Source of the DNA: Bacteroidota bacterium
Lineage (GTDB): Bacteria; Bacteroidota; Bacteroidia; Flavobacteriales_D; Crocinitomicaceae
Direction of reading: 5' to 3'
NCBI GenBank assembly: GCA_016866375.1
Contig: VGMK01000116.1
Location: 1 to 6,841, forward strand
DNA: 6,841 nucleotides
Both the position numbers and the translations under genes were made by a program. Under the pieces are notes generated by a model, which saw nothing but the letters and a program-made list of their open reading frames with translations, was not told the origin of the DNA and did no database searches. This document shows, in pieces, positions 1 through 5,803 of the stretch (the first letter of the stretch is position 1; every line of letters begins with the position of its first letter).

Positions 1-167
1 CTTTTAATAGTAATTCCACGTTCTCGTTCCAAATCCATATCATCTAAGGCTTGCGCTTGCATTTCACGGTCGGAGATGGTACCTGTTATTTGCAATAATC
101 TATCCGCCAAGGTGCTTTTTCCGTGGTCAATATGTGCTATTATGCAAAAATTTCGGATGTATTTCAT
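1..167 (-). CDS. lepA: Elongation factor 4 (LepA), N-terminal 55 codons, cut by window edge
   Basis: This is the amino end of the ribosome-associated translational GTPase EF4/LepA, which acts on stalled or mistranslocated elongating ribosomes in the cytoplasm. The reverse strand from 167 reads MKYIRNFCIIAHIDHGKST. The G1/P-loop is AHIDHGKST (residues 11-19), in the form typical of LepA. The G2 region ends in RERGITIK (residues 48-55), preceded by the LepA-typical MQAQALDDMDLERE stretch. The frame is open to position 1, so roughly nine tenths of the protein (family length about 595-600 aa) lies outside. The ATG at 167 fits the usual LepA start, seven residues before the first conserved strand. 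The gene lies 49 bp downstream of the oxidoreductase gene on the same strand with no hairpin between them, so it may be read from the upstream operon as well as from its own promoter. Identification as LepA rather than another translational GTPase is firm. Confidence 0.95.
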   Translation of the reverse strand, partial: MKYIRNFCIIAHIDHGKSTLADRLLQITGTISDREMQAQALDDMDLERERGITIK

Positions 168-176
168 AATCGGGCA

Positions 177-184
177 CAAATATA
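177..184 (-). promoter_or_regulatory. Candidate -7 element (TATATTTG) just upstream of lepA
   Basis: The reverse strand reads TATATTTG, an exact match to the Bacteroidota -7 consensus TAnnTTTG. It ends only 9 nt before the lepA ATG, so a transcript starting at the usual distance would have a leader of only a few bases. No TTTG -33 element lies at the normal 19-21 bp; the nearest TTG is about 24 bp upstream. Real but weak, or fortuitous in AT-rich DNA. Confidence 0.35.
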
Positions 185-216
185 CGGAATTGACCTATTC
201 TTTCCACTCAATAGAC

Positions 217-1254
217 TTACGAAAAACGTTTTAAATTATATTCCATGGGTGGTTCCTTGTTGTCAAGGATAAAGTCTGCCATTTCGTCGGAGAGCAGAGG
301 CGCCATCATATACCCTTTTGTCCCAAGCCCATTAAAAATGAATAGGTGTGGATTTTCGTAAGATCTCCCGAGAACGGGCCTTCGGTCAATGGTTGTAGGC
401 CTTATTCCCACCTCTTGGTGTATAATCTGATAATCGCCTTGATATAAACAAGACAACTTATTTTTGATTTCTTCTTGGGCTTCGGAAGTACAGTTTAGGG
501 TAGCGTTATGCCATTCATATGTTGCCCCGACTTTATATAAATTATTTCCAACGGGAATTACGTAACACTTTCGATTCAGGGAGTATTCAGTTTGAAGTTC
601 TTCTGATTGAATGGTAAGAATTTGGCCCTTCGTTTTTTGAATAGGAGTGGGTTGGAAATATGGCAGTTCGCCTTGGGCATGTCCTACACAAAAAATAACA
701 TCGTCGTATTTTTCATCGTCATAACACATGGTTGCTGAATCGAAGAGCCCAAATTTAAAATCACCCGTTGTGAATTCTTTTTTTGCCATGAAATATTTTT
801 GAAATGCCTTAATGAAGACGGCTGCGTTTATCCAAAATGCTTGTTTGACCAAACCAATTCCAAATTCACAATGTAGGCTTCTCAACCCACATTCCTCCTC
901 ATCAATTGCAGCTAAGTATTTTTCGTATTCTTTTTTTTCTGATTTTTCAATCCACCATTTTTTTTCTTGCAAGGAGGAAAAGCACCTTAAAATAGAAATA
1001 GGATGAAAAAATTCAATACCAAGGACACCCTCAAGTTCTCTGTAAAATGACACTGCTTCCTCGAGGAATTCGTCTACTCTCCACGATTTATTCATTCTTC
1101 TGAATACCATTGGATTTACCATCCCAGCGGCAACCGTTGATGAATGATTTTCTCCCTTGTCCAGGAGCATTACCCGATGGCCTTTTTTCTTGAATCTGTA
1201 TGCAAGAGTTAACCCTGCCAGTCCTGCTCCGATTATAAGAATGTTTTTACTCAT
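217..1254 (-). CDS. FAD-dependent oxidoreductase, DAO family, similar to the MnmC C-terminal oxidase half
   Basis: This 345-aa soluble flavoenzyme belongs to the D-amino acid oxidase/glycine oxidase family. The N-terminus holds the FAD-binding Rossmann fingerprint IIGAGLAG (residues 7-14, GxGxxG) with the acidic residue D32 ending the second strand. A conserved substrate-domain start follows around AAGMVNP (42-48). The C-terminal FAD-binding part has GIRPTTIDRRPVLG (283-296) and NGLGTKGYMMAPLLSDE (308-324). These C-terminal blocks resemble the oxidase half of MnmC, which removes the carboxymethyl group from cmnm5U34 in tRNA. A tRNA-modifying role is therefore possible, but the substrate cannot be read from sequence, and an amine or amino-acid oxidase is the alternative. 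No signal peptide or membrane segment is seen. The ATG overlaps the stop of the upstream comF-like gene (ATGA), implying translational coupling. The start is well placed, three residues before the first beta strand. Confidence 0.88.
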   Translation of the reverse strand: MSKNILIIGAGLAGLTLAYRFKKKGHRVMLLDKGENHSSTVAAGMVNPMVFRRMNKSWRVDEFLEEAVSFYRELEGVLGIEFFHPISILRCFSSLQEKKWWIEKSEKKEYEKYLAAIDEEECGLRSLHCEFGIGLVKQAFWINAAVFIKAFQKYFMAKKEFTTGDFKFGLFDSATMCYDDEKYDDVIFCVGHAQGELPYFQPTPIQKTKGQILTIQSEELQTEYSLNRKCYVIPVGNNLYKVGATYEWHNATLNCTSEAQEEIKNKLSCLYQGDYQIIHQEVGIRPTTIDRRPVLGRSYENPHLFIFNGLGTKGYMMAPLLSDEMADFILDNKEPPMEYNLKRFS

Positions 1255-1964
1255 TTCCCTGAAAATGCTATACTTGCCACGCTTATTTTTAAACTTGGGT
1301 ATTCTTGAACCAATAATTTGCCCAAGGATTCGATGGTTGCACCAGTTGTGATTACGTCGTCTACAATCAAAATGTGTTGATATGGAGTCAAGGTCTTGTA
1401 AACGGAAAAGTTAGCTTTGGAGTTTTCCAATCGTTCCCATTTTGATTTTTTTGTTTGGCTTGAATTATATTTAATTTTTTTTAAGATTTTCCTATCTATT
1501 GGTAATTTCATGGTTTCTGCTAAACCCCTGCAAATGGAATCACATTGATTGTAACCCCGATGAAATTCTTTTTTTGGATGAATGGGAACAGGCACCACCA
1601 GATCAATTGGCGAAGGAAAAGATTTGATTCTCAACTTTTCTCCCAATATTCTCCCTAAATATCGGCCAACTTTTTCTTGGTGATGGTATTTCAATGTATG
1701 CAAAAGAGACTGAATTGGATTGCCCTCCTCAAAGTGAAATAATGAGTAGGTACTTTGTAAATGTACCCGGCCAAAAAATAACCGATCCAAGGTTGTGATA
1801 TCCTGATAATGCTCATAGTGTGTATGAGAAATGGCCTCCCAACAAGCATGACACATATAATATTCAAATCTCCCAATTTCAGTTTGGCAGTGCGCACAAG
1901 TATTTGGAAAAATTACATGTGATAGAGCATCTAGGTACTTCTCTAGAATAATTTTTTGCGTCAT
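1251..1964 (-). CDS. ComF family protein (zinc finger plus phosphoribosyltransferase domain)
   Basis: This 237-aa protein matches the ComF family (E. coli GntX and H. influenzae ComF relatives), in which some members support uptake of transforming DNA. The N-terminus carries a four-cysteine zinc-binding pair, CAHC (C23, C26) and CHAC (C38, C41). It is followed by a type I phosphoribosyltransferase domain with VVPVPIHP (123-130), the family motif FHRGYNQ (134-140), and the PRPP-binding loop ILIVDDVITTGAT (198-210). Length is normal and no part is missing. No signal peptide is visible, so it is expected in the cytoplasm. It is first in a minus-strand run ending in an ATGA overlap with the oxidoreductase gene. 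The start at 1964 follows an A-rich stretch without a Shine-Dalgarno sequence, usual for this phylum. The domain call is firm. A competence role is family knowledge only, since no other competence gene is in view. Confidence 0.92.
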   Translation of the reverse strand: MTQKIILEKYLDALSHVIFPNTCAHCQTEIGRFEYYMCHACWEAISHTHYEHYQDITTLDRLFFGRVHLQSTYSLFHFEEGNPIQSLLHTLKYHHQEKVGRYLGRILGEKLRIKSFPSPIDLVVPVPIHPKKEFHRGYNQCDSICRGLAETMKLPIDRKILKKIKYNSSQTKKSKWERLENSKANFSVYKTLTPYQHILIVDDVITTGATIESLGKLLVQEYPSLKISVASIAFSGK

Positions 1965-1998
1965 TTGTAGGTCAGTAAAGTAATTCGAATGCTTTAAA

Positions 1999-2006
1999 CA
2001 AATATA
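1999..2006 (-). promoter_or_regulatory. Candidate -7 element for the comF-oxidoreductase operon
   Basis: The reverse strand reads TATATTTG, an exact TAnnTTTG match and the same octamer as upstream of lepA. It lies 34 nt before the comF-like ATG, a comfortable leader length. No clear TTTG -33 box is found 19-21 bp upstream; that stretch is occupied by the hairpin-like sequence at 2011-2039. Position and match make this the best promoter candidate for the operon. Confidence 0.45.
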
Positions 2007-2010
2007 TGTT

Positions 2011-2039
2011 AAAAACCCGACGTTGGAGGGTCTTTTTTT
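2011..2039. terminator. Weak hairpin flanked by A and T runs
   Basis: Five A residues lead into ACCC, a nine-base interior (gacgttgga) and GGGT, followed by CT7. The stem is only four perfect pairs plus possible A-T extensions, so it is much weaker than the hairpin after nrdA. No gene ends here on either strand, since both flanking genes point away. It may be a degenerate terminator isolating the two divergent promoters, or chance. Confidence 0.25.
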
Positions 2040-2094
2040 AATTCAAAATTGGGAATACTTTTAACGTTGCATTTTCATACAAATTTTTACTGCT

Positions 2095-2222
2095 TGTTGA
2101 TACAATTTTCTTTTAAATAGTTTTCAAAAGAGCAAGAAAATTAATGTGGATATCTTTATGAGCTTGTTGAAAATCTCTGAAAGTTTCGTCCACTTAGGGA
2201 TTGCGTTTTTTTGTGTTGAAAA
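2095..2222 (+). repeat. Three same-orientation TGTTGA(A/T)A(A/C) nonamers, possible DnaA-box-like sites
   Basis: The copies are TGTTGATAC at 2095-2103, TGTTGAAAA at 2165-2173 and TGTTGAAAA at 2214-2222. The first two share the longer block GCTTGTTGA (2092-2100 and 2162-2170); the last two share similar flanks on the right. Each matches the E. coli DnaA-box reverse complement TGTGGATAA at 7 of 9 positions. Recurrence and identical orientation are what I see; protein binding is inference. AT-rich DNA gives some of this by chance. Confidence 0.3.
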
Positions 2223-2269
2223 CCTGAAATAAATGTTAATTTCTTTAATTGATTATGGTGATTTTTTTG

Positions 2270-2280
2270 ACAAATTTTGT
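2270..2280. promoter_or_regulatory. Inverted repeat ACAAA-T-TTTGT, possible operator
   Basis: Two perfect five-base arms around a single T make a compact dyad 102 bp upstream of the nrdB start. It does not match the NrdR box, which runs ACAC-A/T-ATAT and ends in GTGT. It could be an operator for an unidentified dimeric regulator, or chance in AT-rich sequence. Confidence 0.2.
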
Positions 2281-2321
2281 ACCCCTGAGCAGACAAAACT
2301 TCGAAATAAGTCATCGAACAC

Positions 2322-2353
2322 TTTGCAGCGGTATACAACCAAATTTAGGATTT
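2322..2353 (+). promoter_or_regulatory. Candidate promoter for the nrdB-nrdA operon
   Basis: TTTG at 2322-2325 is a perfect -33 element. Twenty bases later TAGGATTT at 2346-2353 matches four of the six fixed positions of TAnnTTTG. The spacing is right, and the implied leader of roughly 20-25 nt is A-rich up to the ATG. A weaker alternative is TTG at 2097-2099 with TAGTTTTC at 2118-2125, an 18-bp spacer, giving a leader of about 250 nt. Confidence 0.3.
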
Positions 2354-2382
2354 AATAAAACAACAAAATAAACTAGGCAGCT

Positions 2383-3360
2383 ATGTCACAGGTCAATGAG
2401 CCAATTTTAATTGAAAACAAAAAAAGATTTGTATTATTCCCCATTCAACACGATGATATATGGAATTTCTACAAAAAAGCGGAAGCCAGTTTTTGGACTG
2501 CAGAGGAAATAGACTTATCCCCAGATCTTATAGATTGGGAAAATAAATTAAATAACGATGAGCGGCATTTTATCAAGCATGTTTTGGCTTTTTTTGCAGC
2601 TTCAGACGGGATTGTTAATGAAAATTTGGCAGAAAACTTTTTGTCGGAGGTGCAATACACGGAGGCTAAATTCTTCTACGGTTTCCAAATCGCCATGGAA
2701 AATATTCATTCCGAGACCTATTCCTTGCTTATTGATACCTACATTAAGAACAGTGCGGAAAAAGAATATTTGTTCAATGCAATCGAGACGCTCGACTGCG
2801 TTAAGAAAAAAGCGAATTGGGCACTCCGTTGGATTGATAAAGGTTCATTTGCAGAACGACTGGTGGCGTTTGCCGCGGTTGAGGGTATTTTCTTTTCAGG
2901 TTCATTTTGTTCAATTTTTTGGCTGAAAAAAAGAGGGCTTATGCCTGGCCTATCCTTTTCAAATGAATTAATATCAAGAGATGAAGGATTGCATTGTGAT
3001 TTTGCATGTTTACTTTACACGAAGCACTTAATTTATAAATTACCCAAAGAGCAGGTGCAGCAAATCATTATGGATGCTGTAGAAATAGAAAAGGATTTCG
3101 TGACAGATGCACTACCTGTGAAGTTAATAGGCATGAATTCAGATTTAATGAGCCAATACATTGAATTTGTTGCAGACCGCTTATTGGTTGAACTCGGAAA
3201 TGAGAAGGTGTACCACGCTTCAAATCCTTTTGATTTCATGGAAATGATTTCAATTCAAGGGAAGACAAATTTCTTTGAAAAACGAGTCGGGGAATACCAA
3301 AAAGCGGGTGTTTTAGCCGGAAAAGAAAACCAAGCATTTAGTTTGGATGAGGATTTTTAA
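2383..3360 (+). CDS. nrdB: Class Ia ribonucleoside-diphosphate reductase, beta (radical-generating) subunit
   Basis: This 325-aa cytoplasmic subunit holds the diiron-tyrosyl radical cofactor that starts reduction of ribonucleoside diphosphates by NrdA. All metal ligands are present with family spacing: D75, E106, H109, E167, E201 and H204. The radical tyrosine is Y113 in ENIHSETY, so this is a tyrosyl-radical enzyme rather than a Tyr-less variant. W38 and D200 match the proton-coupled electron-transfer path, and Y305 in RVGEYQ is the likely interface tyrosine. The tail ends FSLDEDF, nearly the FTLDADF tail of mammalian R2 that docks into the large subunit, marking the eukaryote-like branch. 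The start begins MSQVNEPIL and follows an A-rich leader without a Shine-Dalgarno sequence. It lies 26 bp before nrdA, in beta-first order, opposite to E. coli nrdAB. Length is close to the family norm and nothing is missing. Confidence 0.97.
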   Translation: MSQVNEPILIENKKRFVLFPIQHDDIWNFYKKAEASFWTAEEIDLSPDLIDWENKLNNDERHFIKHVLAFFAASDGIVNENLAENFLSEVQYTEAKFFYGFQIAMENIHSETYSLLIDTYIKNSAEKEYLFNAIETLDCVKKKANWALRWIDKGSFAERLVAFAAVEGIFFSGSFCSIFWLKKRGLMPGLSFSNELISRDEGLHCDFACLLYTKHLIYKLPKEQVQQIIMDAVEIEKDFVTDALPVKLIGMNSDLMSQYIEFVADRLLVELGNEKVYHASNPFDFMEMISIQGKTNFFEKRVGEYQKAGVLAGKENQAFSLDEDF

Positions 3361-3386
3361 TAAACAAAGAACATAAAGCAATTATC

Positions 3387-5747
3387 ATGTATGTAGTAAA
3401 AAGAGATGGGAGAAAAGAAGCAATTAAATTTGACAAGATAACTGCGCGTATCGTCAAAATGTGTTACGGATTAGATGCCCTTGTATCTCCTGAATCCGTT
3501 GCAATGAAAGTTATTGAGGGAATATACGATGGGGTGTCTACAACAGACTTAGATAATTTAGCGGCTGAGGTAGCTGCAGCAAAAACAATAGATCATCCAG
3601 ACTACGCCTTATTAGCATCCAGAATTGCGGTTTCTAACCTTCACAAAGAGACAAAGAAAACATTCTCTGAGGTAATGGAGGATATGTACTTGTATGTTGA
3701 TCCGAAGACAAACGAGCGTGCCTCATTGATTGCTGACGACGTGTATGAAATTATAAGCACGAACAAAGAAATTTTAGATTCTAGCATAATATACGATCGT
3801 GATTTCAGATACGATTACTTTGGTTTCAAAACCTTGACGCGTTCCTACTTGATGAGGCTTGACGGTAAAATTGCGGAGCGTCCACAACAAATGTTAATGC
3901 GCGTTGCAATTGGGATTCATAAAAATGACATAGCAGCTGCAATTAAGACATACAATTTAATGTCCGAAGGATGGTTCACCCATGCCACGCCAACATTGTT
4001 TAATTCGGGTACACCGAAACCTCAAATGTCGTCTTGTTTTCTTTTAACAATGAAAGAAGATAGTATCAGTGGAATATACGATACCCTGAAGTCGTGTGCG
4101 CAAATATCTCAATCAGCTGGAGGTATTGGTCTTTCTATACACGATATCAGAGCTACAGGCTCATACATAAAAGGGACAAATGGAACTTCCAATGGAATAG
4201 TTCCTATGTTGCGTGTATTTAATGACACGGCTCGATATGTAGATCAGGGTGGGGGAAAAAGAAAAGGTTCTTTTGCAATCTACATGGAGCCATGGCATGC
4301 TGACATATTTGATTTTTTAGACCTTAAAAAAAATCACGGAAAAGAAGAACAACGTGCAAGAGATTTATTCTTCGCGCTTTGGATACCAGATTTATTCATG
4401 AAACGTGTCAAAGAAAATGGTAATTGGACACTTATGTGCCCCCATGAATGTGTTGGTCTTTCAGATTCGCACAGTCAGGCTTTTGAGGCATTGTATTTAA
4501 AATATGAATCCGAAGGGAAGGGAAGAAAAACAATAAAAGCACAGGATTTGTGGTTCAAAATTTTAGAATCTCAAATTGAAACTGGAACACCCTATATGCT
4601 CTACAAGGATGCCGCGAATAATAAATCAAATCAACAAAATTTAGGAACCATCAAATCTTCTAATTTGTGCACGGAAATCATGGAATATACTGCTCCTGAC
4701 GAAATAGCTGTGTGCAACCTAGCTTCAATTGCCTTACCTAAGTATGTTTCTGAAAATGGTGCGTTTGATCACGACAAACTTTTTGAGGTCACTTATCAAG
4801 CAACATTAAATCTAAATAAAATTATTGATGAAAATTATTACCCAGTCGAAGAGGCAAAGAAATCTAATTTCAGGCATCGTCCAATAGGACTAGGTGTCCA
4901 AGGATTAGCAGATACCTTTATAATTATGGGGCTGCCTTTTGAGTCTAGTGAGGCACGGGCATTAAATAGAGAAATTTTTGAAACCATATACTATGCTGCA
5001 ATGACAGCATCTAAAGATTTGGCAAAGGAGCACGGTGCCTACGAGTCTTTTGAAGGCTCTCCTGTATCGAAAGGGATATTTCAATTTGATATGTGGGGTG
5101 TAACTCCAACAACTCGCTGGGAATGGGATCTATTAAAGCAAGAGGTGAAAACATACGGAGTAAGAAACTCTTTGTTACTGGCGCCTATGCCGACGGCTTC
5201 AACCGCTCAGATATTGGGAAATAACGAATGCTTTGAACCTTATACTTCCAATATTTATACAAGGAGAGTGCTCTCCGGTGAATTTATTATTGTAAACAAA
5301 CACCTTCTAAAAGATTTAGTTAAAGAAGGAATATGGAACAAAGACGTTAGACAAAAAATCATGGCGGCGAATGGGTCTATTCAAAAAATTAATGAGATAC
5401 CTGCGCATCTAAAAGAGTTGTATAAGACGGCCTGGGAAATTTCTCAGAAAGCTATTATCGATCAATCGGCAGATAGGGGCGCTTATATTTGTCAAAGTCA
5501 ATCGCTAAATATTTTCATGGAAAATGCGACTTTCGGTAAGCTAACATCGATGCACTTTTACGCATGGGAAAAAGGATTGAAGACGGGAATGTATTACCTC
5601 AGAACAAAAGCGGCGACCGATGCTATAAAATTCACGGTTGACAAATCAGTTGTTGAACACTCAGTGCAACAGTCCCTTGAGGAACAAGAAGCCGCTATTA
5701 CCTGTTCTTTGGATAATCCTGAAGGATGTGAAATGTGTTCGGGATAG
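3387..5747 (+). CDS. nrdA: Class Ia ribonucleoside-diphosphate reductase, alpha (catalytic) subunit
   Basis: This 786-aa catalytic subunit converts NDPs to dNDPs using the radical delivered by NrdB. An N-terminal ATP-cone starts with VVKRDGR (residues 3-9) and spans about 90 residues, so overall activity should be switched by ATP and dATP. The redox pair is C217 (in QMSSCFLL) and C443 (in VCNLAS). The active site is N426, C428 (thiyl radical) and E430 in SSNLCTEI. The specificity-loop region DQGGGKRKGSFAIY lies at 286-299. Radical-transfer tyrosines Y736 and Y737 sit in TGMYYLRT. The C-terminal shuttle cysteines are C781 and C784 in GCEMCSG, a CxxC like the human RRM1 CLMC end. Numbering is within one residue of human RRM1 at most sites. 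No intein or intron interrupts it. It follows nrdB in one operon and ends before a strong hairpin. Confidence 0.97.
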   Translation: MYVVKRDGRKEAIKFDKITARIVKMCYGLDALVSPESVAMKVIEGIYDGVSTTDLDNLAAEVAAAKTIDHPDYALLASRIAVSNLHKETKKTFSEVMEDMYLYVDPKTNERASLIADDVYEIISTNKEILDSSIIYDRDFRYDYFGFKTLTRSYLMRLDGKIAERPQQMLMRVAIGIHKNDIAAAIKTYNLMSEGWFTHATPTLFNSGTPKPQMSSCFLLTMKEDSISGIYDTLKSCAQISQSAGGIGLSIHDIRATGSYIKGTNGTSNGIVPMLRVFNDTARYVDQGGGKRKGSFAIYMEPWHADIFDFLDLKKNHGKEEQRARDLFFALWIPDLFMKRVKENGNWTLMCPHECVGLSDSHSQAFEALYLKYESEGKGRKTIKAQDLWFKILESQIETGTPYMLYKDAANNKSNQQNLGTIKSSNLCTEIMEYTAPDEIAVCNLASIALPKYVSENGAFDHDKLFEVTYQATLNLNKIIDENYYPVEEAKKSNFRHRPIGLGVQGLADTFIIMGLPFESSEARALNREIFETIYYAAMTASKDLAKEHGAYESFEGSPVSKGIFQFDMWGVTPTTRWEWDLLKQEVKTYGVRNSLLLAPMPTASTAQILGNNECFEPYTSNIYTRRVLSGEFIIVNKHLLKDLVKEGIWNKDVRQKIMAANGSIQKINEIPAHLKELYKTAWEISQKAIIDQSADRGAYICQSQSLNIFMENATFGKLTSMHFYAWEKGLKTGMYYLRTKAATDAIKFTVDKSVVEHSVQQSLEEQEAAITCSLDNPEGCEMCSG

Positions 5748-5771
5748 ATTTTAATAAGAAAAACTTTCTAA

Positions 5772-5796
5772 AAGGTTGTTCTAGAAGAGCAACCTT
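5772..5796. terminator. Bidirectional hairpin terminator between nrdA and the convergent sulfatase gene
   Basis: AAGGTTGTTC (5772-5781) pairs with GAGCAACCTT (5787-5796) around the loop TAGAA: ten pairs including one G-U. A T-rich tail, CTTTGTTTT, follows on the plus strand. On the minus strand the tail is poorer, with a T5 run about ten bases past the stem. It sits 24 bp after the nrdA stop and 7 bp from the stop of the facing gene, the expected place for a shared terminator. Confidence 0.85.
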
Positions 5797-5803
5797 CTTT
5801 GTT

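Larger units (their letters stand above)
1965..2382. other. 418-bp divergent intergenic region between comF and nrdB
   Basis: I find no convincing gene here. It contains the comF -7 candidate (1999-2006), a weak hairpin (2011-2039), three same-orientation nonamers TGTTGATAC (2095-2103), TGTTGAAAA (2165-2173) and TGTTGAAAA (2214-2222), an inverted repeat ACAAA-T-TTTGT (2270-2280) and a candidate nrdB promoter (2322-2353). A 60-codon minus-strand open frame at 2156-2338 has low-complexity composition and no recognisable family. The region is long for a compact genome and is likely regulatory for nrdBA. Confidence 0.6.

Noticed and set aside
812..1351. Two 64-codon plus-strand open frames (812-1006 and 1157-1351)
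   Set aside because: They lie antisense to the oxidoreductase and comF-like genes, which have clear family motifs throughout; the plus-strand products have no domain character.
1691..1897. 68-codon minus-strand open frame inside the comF-like gene
   Set aside because: It is a shifted frame of a gene whose zinc-finger cysteines and PRPP loop are in the main frame.
2267..2290. TTGACA hexamer at 2267-2272 resembling a sigma-70 -35 box
   Set aside because: No TATAAT-like -10 element follows at 16-18 bp, and Bacteroidota promoters use a -33/-7 pattern instead. The hexamer overlaps a T run.
2156..2338. 60-codon open frame on the minus strand in the region upstream of nrdB
   Set aside because: No recognisable family and a Ser/Lys/Gln-rich composition typical of chance frames. 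It has no start-site support and lies across likely regulatory sequence for nrdBA.
2558..2926. 122-codon plus-strand open frame inside nrdB, plus minus-strand frames at 2469-2660 and 3033-3239
   Set aside because: All are out-of-frame shadows of nrdB, whose metal ligands and radical tyrosine are intact in the main frame.
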